Part shown: positions 56,645 through 64,000 of the stretch, one piece after another
How the letters are laid out: each line of letters begins with the position of its first letter
Position numbering within the stretch: position 1 is the first letter of the stretch
Origin: Roseiarcus sp963776665
GTDB lineage: Bacteria; Pseudomonadota; Alphaproteobacteria; Rhizobiales; Beijerinckiaceae
NCBI GenBank assembly: GCA_963776665.1
Contig: CAVZNQ010000017.1
Span: 186,001-250,000, forward strand
Direction: 5' to 3'
Length of the DNA: 64,000 nucleotides
Notes under the pieces: generated by a model
Told to the model about the DNA's origin: nothing
The model's database searches: none
The model's input: only the letters and a program-made list of their open reading frames with translations
Made by a program: the position numbers and the translations under genes

Positions 56645-57670
56645 CTACTCCCCACGACCGGAAAAAGACAGGATTGACCCGCGATCCTGGTCCGTTCTCG
56701 GCGCCGCCGCCCGCCGGAGGCGGTCGTTGATCGCGGCCCCAAGCCCATGCTCCGGGATCGGAGCGACCGCGATCCGCGCCGCGCCGCCGGCGTCGAGCGC
56801 CCGCAAATAGGCGAACAAATGCGATGCGGCCTCGATGAGGTCTCCGGCCGGCGAGAGGTCGAGCCGCGCTCCGGTCGCGCTCTGCCTGAGAAGGCCGCCG
56901 AAATCGAGCGCCGCCTCATCCGCGCGAGCCTCAGCGGCGCCGAGGCGAAGATCGGCGTTGGGCGCATAGTGCGAAGCCAGCTGCCCAGGCGCGTTCGGCG
57001 CCGTTTGCGACCCGCCGGCCAACTCGATCGGCGAACCGAGCGCCGATTCGATCGCCTCGCCGGGGATGGCTCCGGGCCGCAGCAATCGAGGCCGGCCGGC
57101 GAGAATCTCGACGATCGTCGATTCGAGGCCGTGGCGGCAGGGACCGCCGTCGAGAATCCAGTCGACCCGGCCGTCGAGATCCGCCGCGACATGGGCGGCG
57201 GTCGTCGGGCTCACCCGCCCCGATCGGTTGGCGGAAGGGGCGGCGAGCGGGGCGCCCGCCGCCTCGATCAGCGCGCGGGCCGTTTCGTGCGCCGGCGCGC
57301 GCAGCGCCACGCTGTCGAGACCGGCGCGCGCGAGCAGGCTGATCCGGCAGGTCGACGCCACGGGCAGGACGAGGGTGAGCGGCCCGGGCCAGAAAGCGCG
57401 CGCCAGCCGTTCGGCCTCCGGACTGAAGACGGCATGCTCGCGCGCCGCGTCGAGGCCGAGGACATGGGCGATGAGCGGGTTGATCGCCGGCCGTTCCTTG
57501 GCGGCGTAGATCGCAGCGACCGCCGCATCCGAGGTTGCATCGGCTGCAAGACCGTAGACCGTCTCGGTCGGCGTTGCGACGAGGCCGCCCGCGCGCAGGC
57601 ATGCGGCTGCGGCTGCGATCGAGTCGGGGTTCGCCGCCGCGAAGCGGGTCAATCTGGGCTTCAATTTCAT
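56645..57670 (-). CDS. tsaC: L-threonylcarbamoyladenylate synthase (Sua5/TsaC)
   Basis: Makes threonylcarbamoyl-AMP for the t6A modification of ANN-decoding tRNAs. Residues 18-205 are the YrdC domain: TPTETVYGLAADA, KERPAINPLIAHV, PGPLTLVLP and PSANRSGRVSPTTAAHV. The C-terminal 130 residues with PGQLASHYAPNADLRL are the Sua5 domain. The 341-residue length is that of the Sua5-type. The frame is open far upstream through a repeat, but family alignment fixes the ATG at 57670. Confidence 0.92.
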   Translation of the reverse strand: MKLKPRLTRFAAANPDSIAAAAACLRAGGLVATPTETVYGLAADATSDAAVAAIYAAKERPAINPLIAHVLGLDAAREHAVFSPEAERLARAFWPGPLTLVLPVASTCRISLLARAGLDSVALRAPAHETARALIEAAGAPLAAPSANRSGRVSPTTAAHVAADLDGRVDWILDGGPCRHGLESTIVEILAGRPRLLRPGAIPGEAIESALGSPIELAGGSQTAPNAPGQLASHYAPNADLRLGAAEARADEAALDFGGLLRQSATGARLDLSPAGDLIEAASHLFAYLRALDAGGAARIAVAPIPEHGLGAAINDRLRRAAAPRTDQDRGSILSFSGRGE

Positions 57671-57700
57671 CCGCACTCGTTGCTCGCGGGCTCCCGCTGC

Positions 57701-57800
57701 CCTCATCCTGAGGAGCGAGGCGAAGACTCGCGTCTCGAAGGATGGCCCAGAGGGCGCGACCGTCCTTCGAGACGCGCCTTCGGCGCTCCTCAGGATGAGG
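57701..57800. repeat. Large inverted repeat, alphaproteobacterial interspersed element
   Basis: CCTCATCCTGAGGAGCGAGG and TCTCGAAGGATGG on the left are matched by CGTCCTTCGAGA and GCGCTCCTCAGGATGAGG on the right. The whole is an about 100-base imperfect palindrome between tsaC and the acyl-CoA dehydrogenase gene. This element type is common in intergenic DNA of Hyphomicrobiales. The rest of 57671-57929 holds no gene. Confidence 0.8.
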
Positions 57801-57929
57801 CAAGCGGCGACGATCCGCCTTGTCTCGCACGTTGCGCGCCAACCTGACTGTACATAAGCTGATTTTGGCCCACGGCAGCAAATCACGGGGCCGATCGCCG
57901 GGGAGGCCGGCGACGTAGAGGAGCGAGAG

Positions 57930-59720
57930 ATGCCTTATCGATCGCCGGTCGGCGATATCCTGTTTTCGCTGAACGCGGTCGCTGATCTGCCGGGCATGAT
58001 CCGGCAGGGGCTGACTGGCGATCTCGATTGGGACGCCGTGTCGTCGATCGTCGCCGAGGCCGGGCGTTTCGCCACCGAGGAGATCGCGCCGCTCAACCGC
58101 CCCGGCGATCTTGCCGGCGCGCGCTACGAGAACGGCGTGGTGACGACGCCGGCGGGCTTCGCCGATGTCTATCGGCGGTGGGCGGAAGCCGGCTGGAACG
58201 GAGTCTCCGCGCCGACCGGGTTCGGCGGCATGGGCCTGCCCCATCTCGTCAACGTCGCCTGCACCGAGATCTGGAACGGCGCGTCGATGGGCTTCGCGCT
58301 CTGTCCGCTGCTCACCGAAGGCGCCGTCCACGCGCTTCAGGCCTTCGGCTCGCGCGAGCTGCTCGATCGCTATCTCGCCCCGATGGTCAGCGGCCGGTGG
58401 ACCGGGACCATGAACCTCACCGAGCCGCAGGCGGGCTCCGACCTCAATGCGGTCCGCACTCGTGCGGAACGCGCCGACGACGGAAGCTATCGCCTGTTCG
58501 GCCAGAAGATCTTCATCACCTACGGCGAGCACGACATGGCGGAGAATATCGTCCATCTCGTCCTTGCGCGGCTGCCCGGCGCGCCGCCCGGAACGCGCGG
58601 CCTGACGCTCTTCCTGGCGCCGAAGTTCCTCGTCAATTCCGACGGGTCGCTTGGAGAGCGCAACGACCTGCGCTGCGCCGGCATCGAGCACAAGCTCGGC
58701 ATCCACGCGTCTCCGACCTGCGTCATGGCGTACGGGGACTCGGAAGGCGCGAAGGCGTGGCGCGTCGGCGAAGAAAATCGTGGCCTCGCTGCGATGTTCG
58801 TGATGATGAACGCGGCGCGGCTTGCGGTCGGAACCCAGGGGGTGGCGATCGGCGACCGCGCCTATCAGCAGGCGCTGGCTTACGCCCGCGAGCGCCGCCA
58901 GGGCCGCGGGCCGAAAGGCGGCGACGGCATGAGCCCGATCATCGAGCACGCCGACGTCCAGCGGATGCTGATGACGATGAAGGCGAACGTGCAGGCCGCG
59001 CGGGGGATCTGCCATCTGACGGGAGTCTCGCTCGATCTGGCGGAGCACGCGAAAACCGAAGGCGAGCGCAAGGCCGCCGCCAATCGCGCCGCGCTCCTGA
59101 CCCCGATCGCCAAGGCGTTCTCGACCGACATCGGCGACGAGGCGACTTCGATCGGCGTTCAGGTCCACGGCGGCATGGGATTCATCGAGGAGACCGGGGC
59201 GGCCCAGCACATGCGCGATTCGCGCATCGCCGCGATCTACGAAGGCGCGAACGGCATCCACGGGATCGACCTCGTGCAGCGCAAGCTGCCGCTGGCCAAC
59301 GGCGAAACGGCGCGCGAGGAGATCGCCGGAATGCGCCAGGCGGCGAGCGACGTTGCGGGGCGCGGCGGGGCCGACTTCGGCGCGACCGCGGAGCGCCTCG
59401 CCGAAGCCTGCGATGCGCTCGACGAATCGACCCGTCTGATGCTGGACTGGGCCGGAGCCGATCCCTATTCCGCGCTCGCCGGCGCCTCGCCCTATCTTCG
59501 GCTGTTCGGGCTCGCGCTCGGAGGCGCCTGCCTGGCGAAAGCCGGCCTCGCGGCGCAAGCGCTTGCCGAGGGCGGCGACAAAAGCGAGCTCGGGCGCGTC
59601 GGCCTCGCCCGCTTCTTCGCCGAAAAACTGGCGGTCGCCGCGCCGGGGCTGGCGCGCGCCATCGCCTCGGGCGGCGCGCCGCTCGAATCCTACGAGGCGA
59701 TCCTGGCGGAGAGCGCATGA
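57930..59720 (+). CDS. Acyl-CoA dehydrogenase
   Basis: A 596-residue FAD-dependent dehydrogenase, larger than the 380-residue classical type. MNLTEPQAGSDLNAVRTRAE is the FAD-binding signature, GQKIFITYGEHDMAENIVH follows, and VHGGMGFIEETGAAQHMRDSRIAAIYEGANGIHGIDL includes the catalytic Glu. The length and N-terminal DLPGMIRQGLTGDLDWDAV mark the DmdC/FadE-like branch. Substrates range from methylthiopropanoyl-CoA to long-chain acyl-CoA. It overlaps the enoyl-CoA hydratase gene by four bases. Confidence 0.92.
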   Translation: MPYRSPVGDILFSLNAVADLPGMIRQGLTGDLDWDAVSSIVAEAGRFATEEIAPLNRPGDLAGARYENGVVTTPAGFADVYRRWAEAGWNGVSAPTGFGGMGLPHLVNVACTEIWNGASMGFALCPLLTEGAVHALQAFGSRELLDRYLAPMVSGRWTGTMNLTEPQAGSDLNAVRTRAERADDGSYRLFGQKIFITYGEHDMAENIVHLVLARLPGAPPGTRGLTLFLAPKFLVNSDGSLGERNDLRCAGIEHKLGIHASPTCVMAYGDSEGAKAWRVGEENRGLAAMFVMMNAARLAVGTQGVAIGDRAYQQALAYARERRQGRGPKGGDGMSPIIEHADVQRMLMTMKANVQAARGICHLTGVSLDLAEHAKTEGERKAAANRAALLTPIAKAFSTDIGDEATSIGVQVHGGMGFIEETGAAQHMRDSRIAAIYEGANGIHGIDLVQRKLPLANGETAREEIAGMRQAASDVAGRGGADFGATAERLAEACDALDESTRLMLDWAGADPYSALAGASPYLRLFGLALGGACLAKAGLAAQALAEGGDKSELGRVGLARFFAEKLAVAAPGLARAIASGGAPLESYEAILAESA

Positions 59721-60478
59721 CGCCGGATATCGAGGTCGCCCGGGAGGGCGCGGTGATGTCGGCCGCCTTCGCCCGGCCGCAGAAGAAGAACGCGATCACT
59801 GGGGCGATGTACGAAGCGCTGATCGAAGCCTTCGAGGCGGCTGAGCGCGACGAGAGCGTCGGCGCGTTCGTGCTGAGCGGCAAGGGGGGCGTGTTCACGG
59901 CCGGGAACGACCTCGGCGATTTTGTCGCTCTCGCAACCGGCGCGGCGGCGAATGACGGAAAGGACTTTCCCGCAGGGCGGTTCACCCGCAAGCTCGCGGA
60001 GTTCGAAAAGCCGCTGGTCGCGGCGGTCGACGGCCTGGCGGTCGGGATCGGGACGACGCTGCTCTTTCACTGCGATCTCGTCTACGCCACGCCCGAGGCG
60101 CGCTTCCAGACGCCGTTCGTCAATCTTGGCCTTGTGCCGGAAGCGGGCTCATCCCTGCTGGCGCCGCTGCGCTTCGGGCGCGCCAAGGCGGCGGAGCTCC
60201 TCATGCTCGCCGAGCCGTTCGACGCCAATGAGGCGCGCGCGCTCGGCCTCGTCAACGCCCTCGTGCCTCAGGCGGAACTCATGGCGCACGCGATGGCCAA
60301 GGCGGCGGCGCTCGCGGCCAAGCCTCGCGCGGCCCTGCTGGCGACGCGTCGCCTCATGCGCGGCGACGCCGAGGCGCTCAAGGCCCGCATGGCCGAAGAA
60401 ACGCACGCCTTCTCCGCCGCGCTGGCGTCGCCCGAGGCGCATGCCTCCTTCCGGGCGTTCCTGTCGGGGCGCAAGTAG
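59717..60478 (+). CDS. Enoyl-CoA hydratase/isomerase family protein
   Basis: A 253-residue crotonase-fold enzyme. The oxyanion-hole residues lie in LSGKGGVFTAGNDLGDF and VDGLAVGIGTTLLFHCDLVYA. PFVNLGLVPEAGSS supplies the position of a catalytic Glu. Starts at the ATG overlapping the dehydrogenase stop (ATGA) and is co-transcribed with it, consistent with successive beta-oxidation steps. Confidence 0.9.
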   Translation: MTPDIEVAREGAVMSAAFARPQKKNAITGAMYEALIEAFEAAERDESVGAFVLSGKGGVFTAGNDLGDFVALATGAAANDGKDFPAGRFTRKLAEFEKPLVAAVDGLAVGIGTTLLFHCDLVYATPEARFQTPFVNLGLVPEAGSSLLAPLRFGRAKAAELLMLAEPFDANEARALGLVNALVPQAELMAHAMAKAAALAAKPRAALLATRRLMRGDAEALKARMAEETHAFSAALASPEAHASFRAFLSGRK

Positions 60479-60490
60479 CCGGCCTCGAGC

Positions 60491-60520
60491 GCGTCCTTCG
60501 AGACGCGCCTGCGGCGCTCA
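60491..60520. repeat. Partial copy of the 57701 element
   Basis: GCGTCCTTCGAGACGCGCCT and GCGGCGCTCA match the right arm of the large inverted repeat with few changes. It lies in the 139-base gap before the Ku gene. Confidence 0.6.
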
Positions 60521-60617
60521 AGCGCCAGCCTTGCGCCCTCGCTCCCTGAGCGATTCGCGGGGGCCATAGAGGCTGTGCTATAAAGGGCACAACTTACGCG
60601 TTGAGTAGGAGTTTCCG

Positions 60618-61631
60618 ATGGCCCCGCCGCGTCCGTACTGGAAGGGTTACCTCAAGCTTTCCCTCGTCTCGTGTCCGATTGCGCTCTACACCGCGACATC
60701 GTCGGGCGAACGGGTCGCTTTCCGGCAGATCAACAAGAAAACCGGCAACCGCCTCCGCCAGCAACTCATCGACGAAGAGACCGGCGAGCCGATCGATCCG
60801 GACGACAAGGGGCGCGGGTACGAAGTCGACAAGGGCGTTTATCTGCGGGTCGAGGACGATGAAATCGAGGCCATCGCGATCGAGAGCAGCCACACGATCG
60901 ACATCGATTCCTTCGTCCCCAAGTCGGAGATCGACGAACGCTACGTCGAGAGCCCGTACTACTTGATTCCGGAGAACAAGGTCGCGCTCGAGGCGTTTGC
61001 GGTCATCCGCGACGCCATGCGCGGCAAGAACATGGTCGCGCTTGGCCGGGTGGTCCTTTCGAAGCGCGAGCGCGTCATCATGCTGCAGCCGCGCGGAAAC
61101 GGCCTGCTCGGCACGACGCTCAGATACCCTTACGAGGTTCGTGACGAAGAGATCTATTTCGGCGACATCGCCGACGTCAAAATTCCGAAGGACATGCTCG
61201 CCCTCGCCGAGCACATCCTCGAGACCAAGGCGGCGAAGTTCGACGCCTCGCAATTCCACGATCGCTACGAAGAGGCGATCGTCGCCATGCTCAACGAGAA
61301 GAAGGCGGGAATGCCGGTTTCGAAGAAGCGCGAGCTGCCGAGGATCGTCGCCGGCACGGACCTGATGGCCGCGCTCCGCCAGAGCATAGACAGAGCCAAG
61401 GAAGCTCAGTCGAAGCCGGCCGAGGCGGTCAAGCCCGCGCCGGCGGCGCAGCCGGCTGCGGCGGCCAAGGCGCCTGCGGCCGCGAAGGGCAAGAAGGCGG
61501 CGAACCGCAACCTCGACCAGCGCGAGATGCTGTTGCCGATCGCCGGCGGCGCGCCGGCGAAGGCGGCGGCGGCGAAGGCCGCGCCGGAGAAACAAACAGC
61601 CAAGTCCGGCGCGACAAAAAAGGCGGGATAG
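60618..61631 (+). CDS. ku: Non-homologous end joining protein Ku
   Basis: Binds DNA double-strand ends and recruits LigD. The 337-residue protein starts RPYWKGYLKLSLVSCPIALY, the bacterial Ku hallmark, then FRQINKKTGNR, and GRVVLSKRERVIMLQPRGNG. The Ku core ends about residue 255. The last 80 residues are Ala/Lys/Pro-rich, with repeated AAAKA, longer than in many orthologues and likely DNA-binding. AGGAG lies six bases upstream. No ligD gene is in the window. Confidence 0.95.
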   Translation: MAPPRPYWKGYLKLSLVSCPIALYTATSSGERVAFRQINKKTGNRLRQQLIDEETGEPIDPDDKGRGYEVDKGVYLRVEDDEIEAIAIESSHTIDIDSFVPKSEIDERYVESPYYLIPENKVALEAFAVIRDAMRGKNMVALGRVVLSKRERVIMLQPRGNGLLGTTLRYPYEVRDEEIYFGDIADVKIPKDMLALAEHILETKAAKFDASQFHDRYEEAIVAMLNEKKAGMPVSKKRELPRIVAGTDLMAALRQSIDRAKEAQSKPAEAVKPAPAAQPAAAAKAPAAAKGKKAANRNLDQREMLLPIAGGAPAKAAAAKAAPEKQTAKSGATKKAG

Positions 61632-61681
61632 AGGGCATCGCTACGGCGAGCGGGCATCCAGGCGAGGCTCTAACGCGACGC

Positions 61682-61708
61682 TGAATTCCCGCTTACGCGG
61701 GAATGACA
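61682..61708. repeat. Half unit of the TGTCATTCCCGC palindromic repeat, copy 3
   Basis: TGAATTCCCGC and GCGGGAATGACA flank TTAC as a hairpin. It is the same family as the units at 9644 and 9819, and lies directly after the Ku gene. Confidence 0.7.
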
Positions 61709-61717
61709 AGAAGAAGG

Positions 61718-61996
61718 CTATTCGTCGTCCTCGTCGTGAACGTCGAGGCGGCCGTCGGCGACGCTTCGTTCCCAGTCGGGGTTCCCAAGCGCCGAGTCCA
61801 GCGGCATGGCGTTGCGGCGTTTCGCCTCGTCGATCTTTGTCTTCAGATCGTCCGCCGCCTTGCGCAGCTCGGGCAGCGACTCGCTTTCCCCGTCGAACGG
61901 CTCGGTGTCCGACTGGGTCCGCGCCTGGTTGGTCTTTTCATCCTTGTCGCCGGGCGGCGGCTTGTCGATCGCGGGCGGGCTCTTGTCGGGTTGCAT
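61718..61996 (-). CDS. Small charged hypothetical protein
   Basis: A 92-residue, hydrophilic, probably disordered protein with many Asp, Glu, Lys and Pro. PELRKAADDLKTKIDEAKRR is a likely helix. NPDWERSVADGRLDVHDE at the end looks conserved in type but no family is recognised. It reads away from CsbD in the same direction, after a terminator. Confidence 0.5.
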   Translation of the reverse strand: MQPDKSPPAIDKPPPGDKDEKTNQARTQSDTEPFDGESESLPELRKAADDLKTKIDEAKRRNAMPLDSALGNPDWERSVADGRLDVHDEDDE

Positions 61997-62015
61997 CGCG
62001 CGCTCCCTGTGAAGG

Positions 62016-62038
62016 AAAAAGGCCGCCCGCGGGCGGCC
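62016..62038 (-). terminator. Rho-independent terminator of the csbD-like gene
   Basis: GGCCGCCCGCGGGCGGCC is a perfect 18-base palindrome; on the minus strand it is followed by TTTTTCC. It lies 20 bases after the CsbD stop. Confidence 0.85.
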
Positions 62039-62057
62039 TTTCCGGGATTTCCCGAAA

Positions 62058-62249
62058 TCAGTGCTTAGCCTGTCGTTCCGCCTTTCGGCCGGCGTCCTTG
62101 ACGTCGCCGAGGGCTTCGCGCGCGGCGCCCTTGGCCTTGTCCATCTTGCCCTCGGCCTGCATCTTTTTGTCGTCGGTCATCTTGCCGAATGCATCCTTGA
62201 CGGCGCCTTTCGCCTTGTCGATCGCGCCCTTGACGTGCTCCTTGTCCAC
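62058..62249 (-). CDS. CsbD family stress-response protein
   Basis: A 63-residue, hydrophilic helical protein. KEHVKGAIDKAKGAVKDAFG and AEGKMDKAKGAAREALGDVK are the CsbD repeats. Members are induced by general stress; exact function unknown. Starts with GTG at 62249, preceded by AAGGAGAGG, and has its own terminator. It is probably under stress (EcfG-type) control, but no promoter was identified. Confidence 0.88.
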   Translation of the reverse strand: MDKEHVKGAIDKAKGAVKDAFGKMTDDKKMQAEGKMDKAKGAAREALGDVKDAGRKAERQAKH

Positions 62250-62406
62250 GTTCCTCTCCTTTGATTGTGGGAACGGATAGAAACGATCCGGCGCGACGAA
62301 GGTTCCCTTGCGATGGGACCTGCGCCCTCGACGGCGTGCAACCCGGCTCGCGGGCGGGTGTTTGGACTGTCTTTCGTGGTAATGTCCGCCAGTCGGAGGC
62401 GATGCA

Positions 62407-63228
62407 ATGAGCGAGACCCGAAAGCTCGCGGCGATCCTGGTCACGGATATCGTCGGCTACAGCCGCCTCACGGGCGCCGACGAGGAGCGCACGCTGGCGC
62501 GGATCAGGGGGCTGCGAAGCGATCTCGTCGAGCCGACGATTGCGGCCCATCGCGGCCGGGTCGTCAAGCGCACCGGCGACGGCTCGATCGTCGAGTTCCG
62601 CAGCGTCGTCGACGCCGTGCGCTGCGCGATCGAAGTGCAGAACGGGATGGTCGAGCGCAACGCCGGCGTGCCGCCGGACCGCCGCATCGAATTCCGTGTC
62701 GGCGTTCACCTGGGCGACGTGGTCGAGGAGAGCGACGGCGACCTGATGGGGGACGGGGTCAACATCGCCGCGCGACTGGAGGGCGTCGCCAAGCCCGGCG
62801 CGATCTGCCTCTCCGAGCAAGCCTACTGGCAGGTGAAGGGACGGCTCGATCTCAAGGTCACCGACCTCGGCGAAACCCAGTTGAAGAACATCGCCGAGCC
62901 GATCCGCATCTACTCGCTCGAAGTCGGCCAGCCGCAGGCGCAAGCCGAGCCTGCGCCTGTACCTGTGCGTCCCGCGACGCCGCCCGATCATCAGGCCGCG
63001 ATCGAGCGCATAGAGGCGAAGCGCGCCTTCGGGCGCCACGCGGGGATCTACTGCGCCGTCAACCTTCTGCTCATCGCCATCTGGGCGATCACCAGCCGAG
63101 AGTATTTCTGGCCGATCTGGCCGATCCTCGGCTGGGGCGTCGGGCTCGGTTTCAGCTATTGGAAGGTCTTCCTCCGGAGGCCGATCTCCGACGACGAGAT
63201 CCGGCGCGAACTGGAGAAAGGTCGGTAG
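62407..63228 (+). CDS. Class III adenylate/guanylate cyclase with C-terminal 2TM domain
   Basis: A 273-residue protein. Cyclase catalytic domain 5-180: LAAILVTDIVGYSRLTGADE contains the first metal Asp, KRTGDGSIVEFRSVVDAV the second, and DLMGDGVNIAARLEG the base and transition-state residues. The C-terminal 80 residues have HQAAIERIEAKRAFGRHAG and two hydrophobic stretches, NLLLIAIWAITS and PILGWGVGLGFSYW, as in the 2TM (DUF-type) module found after histidine kinases and other enzymes. So the catalytic part faces the cytoplasm and the C-terminus anchors it. Confidence 0.88.
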   Translation: MSETRKLAAILVTDIVGYSRLTGADEERTLARIRGLRSDLVEPTIAAHRGRVVKRTGDGSIVEFRSVVDAVRCAIEVQNGMVERNAGVPPDRRIEFRVGVHLGDVVEESDGDLMGDGVNIAARLEGVAKPGAICLSEQAYWQVKGRLDLKVTDLGETQLKNIAEPIRIYSLEVGQPQAQAEPAPVPVRPATPPDHQAAIERIEAKRAFGRHAGIYCAVNLLLIAIWAITSREYFWPIWPILGWGVGLGFSYWKVFLRRPISDDEIRRELEKGR

Positions 63229-63249
63229 CACGAGATCGGGAGGCGGTCC

Positions 63250-63304
63250 TGTCATTCCCGCGCACGCGGGAATCTAGCCTGGATGCCGCGTTCGCGGGCA
63301 TGAC
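63250..63304. repeat. Palindromic repeat of the TGTCATTCCCGC family, copy 4
   Basis: TGTCATTCCCGCGCACGCGG is followed by GAATC and a second pair, GCCGCGTTCGCGGGCATGAC. The structure matches the copies at 9644 and 9819. It occupies the gap before the peptidase gene. Confidence 0.75.
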
Positions 63305-63390
63305 GGCGTGGGGCGGGCGCCTTCTATCCCGCCCTCTTCGCCGCGCCGAGCTTCGCAGGTTACATCGCTGCGCGCCGTCGCCCTTTGACC

Positions 63391-64000
63391 TCAAGCGGCC
63401 GGGGGTTTGATCTTTGCGAATTTGATGACGCCGTTGACGTCCTGGGTGCGGTCAAAGACCGTGTAGTAGTTATTCAGCAACGGCAGGCCGAGGATCGACT
63501 GGTTCGCGGCGTCGAGCGGACCGCTGATCTGAAAGACCGCCCGGCCAGCCTCGGGGAAATCGGTCTGCCAGTAGGTCTGCGGCGTGCAGGCGAGCTCGAC
63601 ATTCTGACCGTTCTCGCCCTCCAGCGTGAAGTAGATGTTGGGCCACTGCGCCAGATTCAGCGAGCTGGTCGGGACGCCGCCCTGGCGCAGGTCGCTGCCC
63701 GCCTTGATGGCCTGGGCGAAAGCGGGATTCTTTTGCTGCAGGCCCTGCAGGATCGCCTGATAGACGTCCTGCGCCAGCGTCAGGTCGCTGGTGCCGCTGT
63801 CTACGATCGAGTTGGAGATCATGTCCTGATAATATTGCTGCTGCAGCGCGGCCGCCGTATGAGCGGCGCTGCCGTCCACACGCACCGACTTCAGATTGGT
63901 GTTGTAGTAGACGTCGTGCAGCACCGTCACGGTGGAGAACGCGCCCGTATAGAGGTCGTGTTGCTCCTCGCCCCCGCCCAGGATGAAGTAGCCCTTGTTG
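63391..64000 (-). CDS. Pepsin-family (A1) aspartic peptidase, C-terminal part
   Basis: The gene enters from the right edge; the last 202 codons are visible. SNSIVDSGTSDLTLAQDVY has Asp-Ser-Gly-Thr, the second catalytic aspartate motif of pepsin-like enzymes, followed by the conserved helix. QSILGLPLLNNYYTVFDRTQ corresponds to the pepsin ILG..FL..YYTVFD block near the C-terminus. Upstream, FILGGGEEQHDLYTG matches the inter-lobe segment. Bacterial A1 peptidases are uncommon. The first Asp motif lies outside the window, so activity cannot be confirmed here. Confidence 0.8.
   Translation of the reverse strand, partial: NKGYFILGGGEEQHDLYTGAFSTVTVLHDVYYNTNLKSVRVDGSAAHTAAALQQQYYQDMISNSIVDSGTSDLTLAQDVYQAILQGLQQKNPAFAQAIKAGSDLRQGGVPTSSLNLAQWPNIYFTLEGENGQNVELACTPQTYWQTDFPEAGRAVFQISGPLDAANQSILGLPLLNNYYTVFDRTQDVNGVIKFAKIKPPAA

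Noticed and set aside
56931..59558. Long minus-strand open frame of 875 codons across tsaC and the acyl-CoA dehydrogenase gene
   Set aside because: Arg/Gly/Asp-rich composition typical of antisense frames in GC-rich DNA; both underlying genes have clear family motifs.
58028..59716. Long plus-strand open frame fused to the enoyl-CoA hydratase
   Set aside because: The upstream two thirds is an Arg-rich shadow frame of the acyl-CoA dehydrogenase; the hydratase has its own ATG overlapping the previous stop.

Overview
The window is GC-rich chromosomal DNA from an alphaproteobacterium, most likely a member of the Hyphomicrobiales (Rhizobiales). The signs are the tRNA-Ala(GGC)/TIGR02300/aroA neighbourhood, an F1-only atpHAGDC operon, ChvE-GguAB type sugar uptake, a PEP-CTERM protein of the alphaproteobacterial PEVSTW type, and biuret genes like those of Rhizobium. 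Genus cannot be fixed from the sequence alone.

Layout. 1-2262: HAD hydrolase end, tRNA-Ala, zinc-ribbon protein and aroA. 2399-14841: mixed metabolism (broken Gfo/Idh oxidoreductase with an RpiR regulator, MFS pump, aldo/keto reductase, FadD, orphan EpsI, ALDH7-type dehydrogenase, frameshifted DJ-1 and FAD-oxidoreductase genes). 14842-20827: a fluid stretch of remnants and small exported proteins, a lone phage-type baseplate spike, GST and an HTH protein. 20828-29388: housekeeping (lepA, atpHAGDC, YjbR-like, threonine/serine dehydratase, tRNA-Gln). 29676-37609: a co-directional L-arabinose locus, chvE-gguA-gguB-araB-araA-araD. 38217-49824: a nitrogen-scavenging cluster in which biuret hydrolase lies inside a BMP-type ABC transporter operon, followed by AtzG, AtzE, an ATZ/TRZ-type amidohydrolase and a 2-oxoglutarate oxygenase, with allophanate hydrolase AtzF divergent. 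49872-56581: a second module (creatininase family, RidA, NMT1-type binding protein, cytosine deaminase, FAD-linked oxidase, flavodoxin-fold reductase, LysR). 56645-64000: TsaC, acyl-CoA dehydrogenase plus enoyl-CoA hydratase, Ku, CsbD, a class III nucleotide cyclase and the C-terminal part of a pepsin-family aspartic peptidase.

How it fits together. The 38-50 kb cluster reads as uptake of a nitrogen-rich compound, hydrolysis to 1-carboxybiuret or biuret, then allophanate, then ammonia and CO2. A cyanuric acid hydrolase, the usual first enzyme, is not present, so the starting substrate is open. The neighbouring cytosine-deaminase module may feed a related pyrimidine or cyclic-amide route. The arabinose locus encodes the isomerase/kinase/epimerase route rather than the oxidative route common in alphaproteobacteria.

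Sequence quality. At least ten single-base indels break otherwise intact genes, including four within about 80 bases at the end of atpA that together restore a normal 509-residue protein. Most look like sequencing errors, so the genes marked pseudogene are probably functional in the organism.
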